From NCBI RefSeq assembly GCF_019429525.1, contig NZ_JAHXZL010000010.1:1-64000 (forward strand): DNA of 64,000 bases, given 5' to 3'. The notes below the pieces were generated by a model. That model was not told the origin of the DNA. It did no database searches and saw only the letters and a program-made list of their open reading frames with translations. Made by a program: the position numbers and the translations under genes. The stretch comes from Sphingomonas folli (GTDB lineage: Bacteria; Pseudomonadota; Alphaproteobacteria; Sphingomonadales; Sphingomonadaceae). Below are positions 27,335 to 34,995 of this stretch, one piece after another; position 1 is the stretch's first letter, and the number at the start of each line of letters is the position of its first letter.

Positions 27335-27469
27335 ATGGCGGAGAGTGGCGCGGGGCGCGGCGACATCAAGGCGCACGAGGCGACCTATTCCGGCATGATC
27401 GGCCTGCTGAAGTACGGCGCGGCGGCCTGTTTCGTCCTCGCCTTCTTCGTGATCTGGCTGATCGCGTAG
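27335..27469 (+). CDS. aa3-type cytochrome c oxidase subunit IV
   Basis: A 44-residue protein from ATG 27335 (GAGGAAAAG ribosome site) to TAG 27469. The sequence begins MAESGAGRGDIKAHEATYSG and ends with one membrane helix (YGAAACFVLAFFVIWLIA). The HEATYxGF/MIxLLKYG pattern is that of the small bacterial aa3 oxidase subunit IV (PF07835), a single-helix protein of unclear function. It sits 7 bases ahead of pntAA and is probably cotranscribed with it. Confidence 0.88.
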   Translation: MAESGAGRGDIKAHEATYSGMIGLLKYGAAACFVLAFFVIWLIA

Positions 27470-27476
27470 CAGCGGC

Positions 27477-28601
27477 GTGAAGATCGCGGTCGTCAGCGAG
27501 AACGCTTCCGGCGAGCGCCGGGTCGCCGCCACGCCCGAGACCGCGCGCAAGTTCATCGCGCTCGGCGCCGAGGTCGCGGTCGAGGCGGGCGCGGGCACCG
27601 CCGCGGCGATCGCCGACCAGGATTACGCCGCCGCGGGCGCGACGCTGGGCGACCGCGCCGCCACGCTCGCGGGCGCCGGGATCGTGCTGGCGGTGCAGCC
27701 GCCCGCGCCCGATTCGCTCGCCGGGGTCGCGCCGGGCGCCTGGGTGGTGGCGATCATGGCGCCCTTCGGCGAGGGGCGCGCGCGAGTCGAGGGCTATGCC
27801 GCGGCGGGATACGAGGCGCTGGCGATGGACCTGATGCCGCGGATCACGCGCGCCCAGTCGATGGACGTGCTGTCCTCGCAGTCCAACCTCGCCGGCTACA
27901 AGGCGGTGATCGACGCCGCGGCCGAATATGGCCGCGCCTTCCCGATGATGATGACCGCGGCGGGCACCGTCTCCGCGGCGCGCGTGTTCGTGATGGGGGT
28001 GGGCGTCGCGGGGCTGCAGGCGATCGCCACCGCGCGGCGGCTCGGCGCGCAGGTCTCCGCCACCGACGTGCGCTCGGCGACCAGGGAGCAGATCCAGTCG
28101 CTCGGCGCCAAGCCGGTGTTCGTCGAGGCGGTGGCGGGGATCGAGGGCGAGGGCAGCGGCGGCTACGCCGGCGAGATGTCACCCGAGTATCAGAGGGCGC
28201 AGGCCGAGCTGGTGTCGGCGCACATCGCCAAGCAGGACATCGTGATCACCACCGCTTTGATCCCCGGCCGCGCCGCGCCGCGGCTGGTGAGCGACGCGCA
28301 GCTCGCCACGATGCGGCCGGGCAGCGTGCTGGTCGACCTGGCGGTGGAGCAGGGCGGCAACGTCGAGGGCGCGGTGGCGGGCGAGATCGTCGAGCGGCAC
28401 GGCGTGCGGATCATCGGCCACCGCAACCTGGCGTCGCGGCTGGCGGCCGATTCGGCGGCGCTCTACGCGCGCAACCTGTACAATTTCCTCTCGACCTTCT
28501 GGGACAAGGAGCAGGGCCGCCCCGTGCTCGACGCCGAGATCGGCGACGCGGTGCGGCTGACCCGCGGCGGCGCGGTGGTGAACGCGAGGCTGGTGTCGTG
28601 A
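27477..28601 (+). CDS. pntAA: NAD(P) transhydrogenase subunit alpha part 1
   Basis: A 374-residue NAD(H)-binding subunit (domain I) of the three-gene proton-translocating transhydrogenase, which makes NADPH from NADH using the proton gradient. The start is GTG 27477. Family marks include ENASGERRVAATPETARKF, MDLMPRITRAQSMDVLSSQ, NLAGYKAVI, VMGVGVAGLQAIATARRLGA and VDLAVEQGGNVEG. The stop is followed directly by the hicA ATG (TGAATG), so a toxin-antitoxin pair lies between this gene and pntAB. Confidence 0.96.
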   Translation: MKIAVVSENASGERRVAATPETARKFIALGAEVAVEAGAGTAAAIADQDYAAAGATLGDRAATLAGAGIVLAVQPPAPDSLAGVAPGAWVVAIMAPFGEGRARVEGYAAAGYEALAMDLMPRITRAQSMDVLSSQSNLAGYKAVIDAAAEYGRAFPMMMTAAGTVSAARVFVMGVGVAGLQAIATARRLGAQVSATDVRSATREQIQSLGAKPVFVEAVAGIEGEGSGGYAGEMSPEYQRAQAELVSAHIAKQDIVITTALIPGRAAPRLVSDAQLATMRPGSVLVDLAVEQGGNVEGAVAGEIVERHGVRIIGHRNLASRLAADSAALYARNLYNFLSTFWDKEQGRPVLDAEIGDAVRLTRGGAVVNARLVS

Positions 28602-28847
28602 ATGCGCGGGGACAAGCTGCTCGCCGCCATGCGGGCCAACCCGCGCGACTGGCGGATCACCGACGTGGAGCGGATCTGTCGTGCTTATGGTCTGACCTGC
28701 CTGCCGCCGCGGCACGGCTCGCACTATAAGGTGACCCATCCGGCGATGCAGGCGATCCTCACCATCCCGGCGCATCTGCCGATCAAGCCGGTGTACATCC
28801 GCGATCTCGTGCTCATGGTCGACGCGCTCGCCGGAGAGAGCCGATGA
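28602..28847 (+). CDS. hicA: HicA-family toxin, inside the pnt operon
   Basis: An 81-residue protein starting one base after the pntAA stop. HicA toxins are mRNA interferases with a double-stranded-RNA-binding fold and a catalytic His in a GSH motif, seen here as PPRHGSHYKVTHP (His41). The C-terminal segment PAHLPIKPVYIRDLVLMVDAL fits the family, although the usual HPGK/E phrase is altered. The stop overlaps the hicB start by four bases. No ribosome site other than the end of pntAA is visible, so its translation is probably coupled to that gene. Confidence 0.85.
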   Translation: MRGDKLLAAMRANPRDWRITDVERICRAYGLTCLPPRHGSHYKVTHPAMQAILTIPAHLPIKPVYIRDLVLMVDALAGESR

Positions 28848-29059
28848 ATCCACACGCCTATGAGGTCGACATCTGCCCTCTCGCCGAGGACGATGGCGGT
28901 GGCTTCGTCGCGATCGTTCCCGATCTGCCCGGCTGCCGCTCGGACGGTGAGACGCCGCATGAGGCGCTTTCCAACGCCTATGACGCGGTGCTGAGCTGGA
29001 TTGAGGCCGCCGAGGCGCTCGGCCGCGAGATCCCGGCGCCGCGTCCCGTGCCGGCATGA
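28844..29059 (+). CDS. hicB: HicB-family antitoxin, short form
   Basis: A 71-residue protein whose ATG overlaps the hicA stop. The HicB core is clear: YEVDICPLAEDDGGGFVAIVPDLPGCRSDGETPHEALSN followed by DAVLSWIEAAEALGREIP (both stretches interrupted here only for length). HicB neutralises HicA by covering its active site. This copy ends directly after the core and lacks the C-terminal ribbon-helix-helix or helix-turn-helix domain that lets longer HicB proteins repress their own promoter, consistent with a pair that depends on the host operon for expression. pntAB begins 15 bases later. Confidence 0.87.
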   Translation: MNPHAYEVDICPLAEDDGGGFVAIVPDLPGCRSDGETPHEALSNAYDAVLSWIEAAEALGREIPAPRPVPA

Positions 29060-29074
29060 GAGCGGAGCAGTAAC

Positions 29075-29371
29075 ATGGACTTCGTCGCGATCCTGTCGAT
29101 CTTCGTGCTGGCCTGTTTCGTCGGCTATTACGTCGTCTGGTCGGTCACGCCCGCGCTGCACACGCCGCTGATGGCGGTGACCAACGCCATCTCCAGCGTC
29201 ATCATCGTCGGCGCGCTGATCGCGGGCGCGGCGGCGGGCAGCACCGGCTCGAAGTGGCTCGGGCTCGCCGCGGTGGTGCTCGCCAGCGTCAACATCTTCG
29301 GCGGCTTCGCGGTGACGCAGCGGATGCTCGCCATGTACAAGAAGAAGGAGCGGCCGGCACCGCGGCCGTGA
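29075..29371 (+). CDS. pntAB: NAD(P) transhydrogenase subunit alpha part 2
   Basis: A 98-residue membrane protein with three helices (LSIFVLACFVGYYVVW, SSVIIVGALIAGAAAG, LGLAAVVLASVNIFGGF). It ends with TQRMLAMYKKKERP, the normal tail of the small membrane subunit in split transhydrogenases. It forms part of the proton channel with PntB. An AGCGGAGCAGTAAC leader precedes ATG 29075. Its gene lies after hicAB and 13 bases ahead of pntB. Confidence 0.95.
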   Translation: MDFVAILSIFVLACFVGYYVVWSVTPALHTPLMAVTNAISSVIIVGALIAGAAAGSTGSKWLGLAAVVLASVNIFGGFAVTQRMLAMYKKKERPAPRP

Positions 29372-29384
29372 GGGGGAGAGCCAA

Positions 29385-30881
29385 GTGGAGCATGTCGCGG
29401 TGAACCCCTGGGTCGCGCTGGCCTATCTCGTCGCCGGCGTGTGCTTCATCCTCGCGCTGCGCGGGCTCTCCAGCCCCGCCACCAGCCAGCGCGGCAACCG
29501 CTTCGGCATGATCGGCATGGGCGTGGCGGTGGTCACCACGCTCGTCACCCACGTGCCGCTCACCGCCACGCTGATCGAGGGCGAGGATTATGCCGCGCTG
29601 ATCGCGCGCGTCGACTATGCCGCGGCGTTCGAGATCGTCGCCGCGATCGCGCTGGGCGCGGTGATCGGCGTCGGCGTCGCGCGGCGAATCGCGATGACCG
29701 CGATGCCGCAGCTGGTCGCCGCCTTCCACAGCCTGGTGGGCCTCGCCGCGGTGCTGGTCGCCGCCGCCGCTTTCCTCAACCCCGTCGCCTTCGGCATCGC
29801 GGTGCCGGTGCTGTTCCCCGACGGCAGCGCGGTGGCGCTGATCAACCCGGTCAGCCGGGTCGAGATGGGGCTGGGCGTGGCGATCGGCGCGATCACCTTC
29901 TCGGGCAGCGTCATCGCCTTCCTGAAGCTCAACGGCACCATGGGCGGCAAGCCGATCCTGCTGCCGGCGCGGCACGCGATCAACCTGGGCGTGCTCGCCG
30001 CCATCCTGCTGCTGGTGGCCTATTTCACGGTCGACCAGTCGCCCTGGGTGTTCTGGACGGTGACCTTGCTGTCGTTCGCGATCGGCTTCCTGCTGATCGT
30101 GCCGATCGGCGGCGCGGACATGCCCGTGGTCGTGTCGATGCTCAACAGTTACTCGGGCTGGGCCGCCGCGGCGATGGGCTTCACGCTCCACAACAGCGCG
30201 ATGATCATCACCGGCGCGCTGGTCGGCTCATCCGGCGCGATCCTCAGCTATATCATGTGCCGCGCGATGAACCGCAGCTTCGTCAGCGTGATCGCGGGCG
30301 GCTTCGGCGCGGAGGCGGCGGGCGGCGCGGGCGGCGCGGCGGCGAGCGACCGCGCGTGGAAGCGCGGCTCGGCGGAGGACGCCGCCTTCCTGATGGGCCA
30401 GGCCGAGCAGGTGATCATCGTCCCGGGCTACGGCATGGCGGTGGCACAGGCGCAGCACGCGCTGCGCGAGATGGCGGACAAGCTCAAGGCGCACGGCGTC
30501 CGCGTCAAATACGCCATCCACCCGGTGGCGGGGCGCATGCCCGGGCACATGAACGTGCTGCTCGCCGAGGCCAACGTCCCCTATGACGAGGTGTTCGAGC
30601 TGGAGGACATCAACTCCGAGTTCGCGCAGACCGACGTGGCGTTCGTGATCGGCGCCAACGACGTCACCAACCCCGCGGCCAAGACCGACCGCAGCTCGCC
30701 GATCTACGGCATGCCCGTGCTCGACGTGGAAAAGGCCAAAACGGTTCTCTTCATCAAGCGCTCGATGGGCGGGGTCGGCTATGCTGGAGTCGACAACGAG
30801 GTCTTCTACCGGGACAATACCATGATGCTGCTCGCCGACGCCAAGAAGATGGTGGAAGAGATCGTCAAGTCGCTCGACTGA
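29385..30881 (+). CDS. pntB: NAD(P) transhydrogenase subunit beta
   Basis: A 498-residue protein with eight or nine membrane helices and a C-terminal NADP(H)-binding domain. Marks include GGADMPVVVSMLNSYSGWAAAA, IIVPGYGMAVAQAQHALREM, HPVAGRMPGHMNVLLAEA and FVIGANDVTNPAA. GTG 29385 was chosen because GGGGGAGAG lies at the right distance; GTG 29400 (VNPWVAL) is an alternative. All conserved channel and nucleotide-site motifs are readable. A MarR-like regulator starts 4 bases after its stop. Confidence 0.97.
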   Translation: MEHVAVNPWVALAYLVAGVCFILALRGLSSPATSQRGNRFGMIGMGVAVVTTLVTHVPLTATLIEGEDYAALIARVDYAAAFEIVAAIALGAVIGVGVARRIAMTAMPQLVAAFHSLVGLAAVLVAAAAFLNPVAFGIAVPVLFPDGSAVALINPVSRVEMGLGVAIGAITFSGSVIAFLKLNGTMGGKPILLPARHAINLGVLAAILLLVAYFTVDQSPWVFWTVTLLSFAIGFLLIVPIGGADMPVVVSMLNSYSGWAAAAMGFTLHNSAMIITGALVGSSGAILSYIMCRAMNRSFVSVIAGGFGAEAAGGAGGAAASDRAWKRGSAEDAAFLMGQAEQVIIVPGYGMAVAQAQHALREMADKLKAHGVRVKYAIHPVAGRMPGHMNVLLAEANVPYDEVFELEDINSEFAQTDVAFVIGANDVTNPAAKTDRSSPIYGMPVLDVEKAKTVLFIKRSMGGVGYAGVDNEVFYRDNTMMLLADAKKMVEEIVKSLD

Positions 30882-30885
30882 CGCG

Positions 30886-31824
30886 ATGCCCACGCCCTAT
30901 CATCCCGGGGGCGGCGCCGCCGCGCCCGGGTTCGCGCCCAGCTTCGCGCTCGCGAGCCTCGACGGCGGCGGCGCGCTCGCCGCGCGCGAGGCGATCGCGC
31001 TGCTCGGCGGCGCGATCGTCGCGCACCACCCGCTCGCCGACGCGCCCGGCGCGCTCGCGCTAGGGGAAGGCGCACCCGCGGTGGTGCTCGACCTCGCCGG
31101 CGCCGACGACGCGCTGGCGCACGACGTGGTCGCCGCGGTCGACGCGCTGGCGGCGGCACGCGCGTGGCGCGTGATCGTCGCCTTCTCGGTGGCGCAGATC
31201 GACCCCGTCGTCGCCGCGCTGGGCGAGGAGAGCGGCGCGGTGCAGCTGCTGTGCGATCCCGACCGCGCCGAGTGGATCGGCGCGCTCGCGGTGGCGGCGG
31301 CGCGCGGCGGCGGCGGGGTCCGCTCGCCCGAGCCCGACTCGGAGCGGCTGGCGCGGCTCAGCGCCGAGGTGGCGCGGATCGCGGCGCTGCTCGCGCAGCT
31401 GAGCGACGGCGGCGTCGGGCTCGACCGCGCCGAGGAGCCGCGCCTCGCCTTCCACGCCGCCCCCGCCGCGCCGGTGGCGATCACCGCGGCGCAGCTGCGC
31501 GCGGTGGTGCGCGCGCGCCGGCTGCGCGACCGGTACCTGGGCAAGGGCCTGTTCGAGGACCCCGCCTGGGACATGCTGCTCGACCTGTACGCCGCGCGGC
31601 TGGAGGGGCGGCGGGTCTCGGTCTCGAGCCTGTGCATCGCCGCCGCGGTGGCGCCGACTACCGCGCTGCGCTGGATCACGCGGCTGACCGAGCGGCGGCT
31701 GCTGGCGCGCGCCCCCGACCCCGACGACCGCCGCCGCGTCTTCATCGGCCTGACCGACGAGGCGGTGCGCGCGCTGGAGGCCTATCTCGGCGCGCTGGCG
31801 GCGGCGGGGCTGCCGCTGGCGTGA
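30886..31824 (+). CDS. MarR-like winged-helix regulator with N-terminal degenerate receiver-like domain
   Basis: A 312-residue protein. The C-terminal 115 residues form a MarR-type winged helix: RDRYLGKGLFEDPAWDMLLDL, VSVSSLCIAAAVAPTTALRW, ITRLTERRLLARAPDPDDRRR and VFIGLTDEAVRALEAYL. The N-terminal 135 residues alternate short strands and helices (VVLDLAGADDAL, RVIVAFSVAQIDPVVAAL) like a Rossmann or receiver fold but lack a recognisable phosphorylation pocket. The winged helix is clearly related to the protein at 33091-33537. The gene begins 4 bases after pntB, so it is probably the last gene of that operon. Target genes unknown. Confidence 0.72.
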   Translation: MPTPYHPGGGAAAPGFAPSFALASLDGGGALAAREAIALLGGAIVAHHPLADAPGALALGEGAPAVVLDLAGADDALAHDVVAAVDALAAARAWRVIVAFSVAQIDPVVAALGEESGAVQLLCDPDRAEWIGALAVAAARGGGGVRSPEPDSERLARLSAEVARIAALLAQLSDGGVGLDRAEEPRLAFHAAPAAPVAITAAQLRAVVRARRLRDRYLGKGLFEDPAWDMLLDLYAARLEGRRVSVSSLCIAAAVAPTTALRWITRLTERRLLARAPDPDDRRRVFIGLTDEAVRALEAYLGALAAAGLPLA

Positions 31825-31918
31825 GGGGGCGGCATGCCCGCGCGATCGTGGCCCGCGCGGGCATGCGGCGACGACGGGCCGGCGCCTCCGTCCCCACGCG
31901 CCGGGAGCTTGGACTCGC

Positions 31919-32683
31919 TCAGCGGTAGCGCGGCTCTCCCGCATCTGGCCGATCTCGCCGAGCTCGTCGGCGGAGGGCGCCACCGACCAGGGCGAAGCCG
32001 AGTATCATCGTCACCCAGGTGGAAGGCTCCGGCACGCTCGCCACCGAGAAGCGCAGGCTGGACAGCCGGACCGCCCCGTAGAGGTCGTCGCGCTGGCCGT
32101 AGCTGAACCCGCCCATGCACGCGGAGACGCGCTCACAGACGTTGCCGCCGGTCGGCACGTCGAAGAGGCTGGTCGGCGCGCCTGCGATGAAGCCGCCGGC
32201 ACTCAATCCCAGCGCGTCGGTGCCGCCGAACCGGCCCGGACCCGTGCTCGCCCCCAGGCTCAGGCACTTGGACGTATAGCGGCAGCCCAGGTCCCCGAGC
32301 GCGGCGAGCGCGTAGCTCGTCGTCGCGGCGCCGTCGTTCTCCTGCGTGACCCCGTTGATCGTGATCGTCCCTCCGCCGATGTCGGCGGTGCGTTCCGGAT
32401 CGTTGCCCGGATAGATGTTGAACGCACCTGAGCTGACAAGCTGGGACCCGCCGGACTCATACAGCGGCGGCGTGGCCGTCAGGTCGACGGTGATCGTGAT
32501 CGTGGCGGTCTGTCCGACCAGCGACGCCCCACGCGGACCGAACCGACCGTAGGCGTCGATGGGCTCGCCGATGTAGGGCGCGAGCCGCTCGATGACACCG
32601 ACGCCGGTCGCCACGACCGTTAAGGCCTGGGCGGAACACGGCAGCACGCACAGGGCCGCGGTGGCCAGAACACCCTTCAGCAT
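31919..32683 (-). CDS. PEPxxW-CTERM exported protein
   Basis: A 254-residue exported protein with signal peptide MLKGVLATAALCVLPCSAQA. The mature part is Gly/Thr-rich with beta-like segments (QTATITITVDLTAT, GGGTITINGVTQEND) and four Cys that could pair (DLGCRYTSKCLSL, NVCERVSACMGG). Near the end VPEPSTWVTMILGFALVGGA-LRRRARR is the PEP motif, helix and basic tail; the tail is longer than usual (DRPDAGEPRYR). It is a second exosortase-type substrate in the window, unlinked to the first. Function unknown. Confidence 0.85.
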   Translation of the reverse strand: MLKGVLATAALCVLPCSAQALTVVATGVGVIERLAPYIGEPIDAYGRFGPRGASLVGQTATITITVDLTATPPLYESGGSQLVSSGAFNIYPGNDPERTADIGGGTITINGVTQENDGAATTSYALAALGDLGCRYTSKCLSLGASTGPGRFGGTDALGLSAGGFIAGAPTSLFDVPTGGNVCERVSACMGGFSYGQRDDLYGAVRLSSLRFSVASVPEPSTWVTMILGFALVGGALRRRARRDRPDAGEPRYR

Positions 32684-32950
32684 AGATCGCCTCCCCTGAT
32701 CGACCGAGGTCGTAGACCTGCTGTGCTCGCAGGTTCGCGCGACTCGTGAGCCTGGAATATCACGCGGCGCATCGGCTTAGTACCCGCGCCGAGCTGCCGA
32801 TCAGGGCGTCATCGGGTCCGGCGCCGCGGCGCGCTGGAGGTAGGGCGGGATGTGCCAGCTACGTCGCATCTGGCTCTCTCCCTCTTGCCCCCTCACCTCG
32901 AGCGTGTAGAGCGTGCCGGCACGGCGGTTCTGCGGGCTCACCCTCGCGCC
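32684..32950. other. Spacer upstream of tRNA-Val and of the PEP-CTERM gene
   Basis: A 267-base divergent region. The side near 32684 must contain the promoter of the minus-strand PEP-CTERM gene and the far side that of the tRNA. A GATCGACCGAGGTCGTAGACC stretch near 32699 has weak dyad symmetry. No protein-like frame was found. Confidence 0.35.
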
Positions 32951-33026
32951 GGGCGCTTAGCTCAGCTGGTAGAGCGGCTCGTTTACACCGAGTAGGTCGG
33001 CGGTTCGAACCCGTCAGCGCCCACCA
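32951..33026 (+). tRNA. tRNA-Val (anticodon UAC)
   Basis: A complete cloverleaf is drawn by hand: acceptor GGGCGCT/AGCGCCC, D stem GCTC/GAGC, anticodon stem GCTCG/CGAGT with loop TTTACAC, variable AGGTC, T stem GGCGG/CCGTC with loop TTCGAAC. Anticodon TAC reads valine codons GUA and others by wobble. Base 33023 is the discriminator A and the CCA end is encoded (33024-33026). Confidence 0.96.
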
Positions 33027-33090
33027 CCGTCGCGCCCCGCGCCGGCGGCGCGCGCGCCCCGCCCGATCGGGGCGGGGAGCGCACACCCCG

Positions 33091-33537
33091 TCATCCCAGC
33101 GCGACCCAGCTGCTCGCCAGATACAGCTCGATCATGCGCAGCCCCTTGTCGCTGAGCGTCACCAGCGAGCGGCGGCGGTCGTCGGCGTCGGCGCGGCGCA
33201 CCACCAGCCCGCGCGCCTCGAGCTTGCCGAGGCAGCGCAGCGCGGTGCTGGGCGGTACCGCCGCGCCGATGCAGGCGCTCGACACCGGCACCAGCGCGCC
33301 GCGGCCGTGGTGGATGTAGAGGTCCAGCAGCATGTCCCAGGCGGCCTCGCCGAACAGGTCGGTGCCGAAGAGACGGTCGCGCGAGCGGCGCTCCTGGTAC
33401 ATCAGCTCGGCGCGCTCGAGCAGCCCGGGGGCGGGCGCGGGCTGCTGCGCCTCCTTGGCGCGCAGCCGCTCGAGCAGCGCCTCGATCTCACGGATCGCGC
33501 AGCCCAGCTCCTCGCGCGTGGCAGGCTCGTACCTCAT
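33091..33537 (-). CDS. MarR-like winged-helix regulator
   Basis: A 148-residue protein. A helical N-terminus (REELGCAIREIEALLERLRAKE) precedes a MarR-type winged helix: RDRLFGTDLFGEAAWDMLLDL, VPVSSACIGAAVPPSTALRC, LGKLEARGLVVRRADADDRRR and SLVTLSDKGLRMIELYL. It is obviously related to the C-terminal domain of the regulator at 30886-31824 but has no receiver-like part. Its ATG lies 50 bases inside the end of the preceding membrane-protein gene, a long overlap, with GGGGGGCGGCC as ribosome site. It is the last gene of a four-gene minus-strand set. Confidence 0.8.
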   Translation of the reverse strand: MRYEPATREELGCAIREIEALLERLRAKEAQQPAPAPGLLERAELMYQERRSRDRLFGTDLFGEAAWDMLLDLYIHHGRGALVPVSSACIGAAVPPSTALRCLGKLEARGLVVRRADADDRRRSLVTLSDKGLRMIELYLASSWVALG

Positions 33538-33994
33538 CGGCCGCCCCCCGCCGCTGGAAGGTCCAGTCGAACTCGCGCGCCCCGGCGCGCAGCCGGCGAT
33601 GGTGCCGCGCCACGCCGACCACCAGCAGCAGCAGCCCCGGATAGGCCAGCCACGCCGCCACGCGCGTGTAGACGATCGGCAGCACCGCCGGGTCGTAGGC
33701 GCGCACGCCGTGGGTCATCACCGTCAGCGCGTGGAAGGCGGTGAGATACAGCGGCCAGAAGCGGTCCGCCGCCAGGCTCACCGCCACCAGCCCCGCCAGC
33801 AGCGCGGTGTCGATCGCCACCCGCTGCCACTCGACGTGGAAGTAGGTGTAACCGCGCACGTGCGGCAGCAGGTAGGAGGCGATCGCCGCGGTCAGCAGCA
33901 GCGCCGCCACCCAGCGTTCCGGCGCGCCGCCGCGCCGGAAGGCGTAGAGGCAGCTGCCCAGCAGCACCGCGGCGAAGACGAGGACTCGCGTCAT
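33488..33994 (-). CDS. Hypothetical inner-membrane protein
   Basis: A 168-residue protein with four or five hydrophobic segments (VLVFAAVLLGSCLYAF, WVAALLLTAAIASYLL, ALLAGLVAVSLAADRF, YPGLLLLVVGVARHH). Between them are aromatic-rich loops such as HVRGYTYFHVEWQRV and YLTAFHALTVMTHGVRAYD with several His that might bind metal or heme. No family could be recognised. It is third in a set with a membrane-anchored HTH protein, a 96-aa protein and a MarR-like regulator, so it could be the membrane component of a local signalling unit (inference). Confidence 0.68.
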   Translation of the reverse strand: MTRVLVFAAVLLGSCLYAFRRGGAPERWVAALLLTAAIASYLLPHVRGYTYFHVEWQRVAIDTALLAGLVAVSLAADRFWPLYLTAFHALTVMTHGVRAYDPAVLPIVYTRVAAWLAYPGLLLLVVGVARHHRRLRAGAREFDWTFQRRGAADEVRACHARGAGLRDP

Positions 33995-34039
33995 CGGCCG
34001 CTGTCCCGATCGTGTGGGTCACGTTCGATCCGCCGCGGC

Positions 34040-34330
34040 TCAGGCGGTGAAGCCGGGGCGGGGATCCTGCTTGTCGGTGTCGCCGTACAGCCGTACGTCG
34101 AGCCCGCGCGCCTTGGCCAGCGCCTCGAGCAGGCGGTGGACGTCGGCGGTGGCGCCCTGCGCGCCGCTGATCTGCACCGCGACGTCGCTGATCCCGGCGC
34201 GGATCGACTTGCCCACGATCGGCGCGATATTCTGCTCGATGCGCGCGTCGATGAGCGCCGCCATGAGCCGGCCGCACACCGCGAAGGAGCGGTCCTGCAG
34301 CATCTCCAGCTCGCGCAGCAGCGTCGCCAC
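34040..34330 (-). CDS. Hypothetical protein, 96 aa
   Basis: The frame is open over a longer span, but the part upstream of 34330 reads as the antisense-like Ser-rich shadow of the HTH gene. GTG 34330 preceded by GAGGTCGACGCG was therefore chosen; it lies 26 bases after the HTH stop. The product begins VATLLRELEMLQDRSFAVCG and continues with helical and hydrophobic segments (RLMAALIDARIEQNIAPIVG, ISDVAVQISGAQGATADVHR), ending in LYGDTDKQDPRPGFTA. No family was recognised. Conserved-looking segments suggest a real protein. Confidence 0.55.
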   Translation of the reverse strand: MATLLRELEMLQDRSFAVCGRLMAALIDARIEQNIAPIVGKSIRAGISDVAVQISGAQGATADVHRLLEALAKARGLDVRLYGDTDKQDPRPGFTA

Positions 34331-34355
34331 CGCGTCGACCTCGACCGAGACGGCC

Positions 34356-34859
34356 TCACCGCGCGAGCTGCGCGACGACGTCGCTGAGGGTGCGGACGAA
34401 GAGAGCGAAAAGACCGAAGCCGGTGACGAGGCCGAATATGATGGCGCCGAGCCAGAAGAGGCGCTGTGCGATAGTGAGGTCATTACCATCCCCTTTGCGG
34501 AACGGCAGCCACGGCGCGCCGGGGGCCTGTGTCGTCGCCCGCGGCCCGGCCGCGGCGGCCGGGGCCGGTGCGTCATCGCCCGGCGGGGACGGCTCTGCCG
34601 CCGGCAGGGGGGTCGAATCTCCCACCGAGAAGCGACCCCTCGCATCGGGGTGGGCGGCCTCATGGGCGGCCAGCGCCGCCGCCGCGGCGGGGCGCCCGCC
34701 GACGCCGAGCAGCGCGGTCGCCTCGGTGAGATAGCCGCTCGCGGTGTTCTCCGAGATGGCGAGCGCGCGCGCGATCTCCTTCACGCGATAGCGCTGGTGG
34801 TAGAGGCGCAGGCATTCCCGTTGCCGGGTCGTCAGTTTCGCGAATCGATCCGGCGACAT
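34356..34859 (-). CDS. LuxR/sigma-factor-like HTH protein with C-terminal membrane anchor
   Basis: A 167-residue protein from ATG 34859. The first 60 residues form a LuxR-type or sigma-4-type helix-turn-helix (KLTTRQRECLRLYHQRYRVK-EIARALAISENTASGYLTEA). A disordered Pro/Ala/Asp-rich linker of about 70 residues follows. The last 35 residues hold one membrane helix (RLFWLGAIIFGLVTGFGLFALF). So the DNA-binding domain is tethered to the inner membrane by its C-terminus, an order opposite to ToxR or CadC. The longer frame to 35075 has random composition. It is divergent from the DUF6456 gene. Confidence 0.82.
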   Translation of the reverse strand: MSPDRFAKLTTRQRECLRLYHQRYRVKEIARALAISENTASGYLTEATALLGVGGRPAAAAALAAHEAAHPDARGRFSVGDSTPLPAAEPSPPGDDAPAPAAAAGPRATTQAPGAPWLPFRKGDGNDLTIAQRLFWLGAIIFGLVTGFGLFALFVRTLSDVVAQLAR

Positions 34860-34995
34860 GGTCCCGAGATGGGATAGCGCGCGAACCAAGTCATCAACCA
34901 AGATGCGCGACGCGTGCCGTCGCGGGCCGCGGCGCTGTCCTACACCGTCCAACATCTGCCAGGCGCGGCCGCCACATCCACGGGAGGGACGGAGC

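Noticed and set aside
32859..33086. 75-codon minus-strand frame across the tRNA-Val gene
   Set aside because: It reads through the tRNA on the opposite strand; the cloverleaf is complete.
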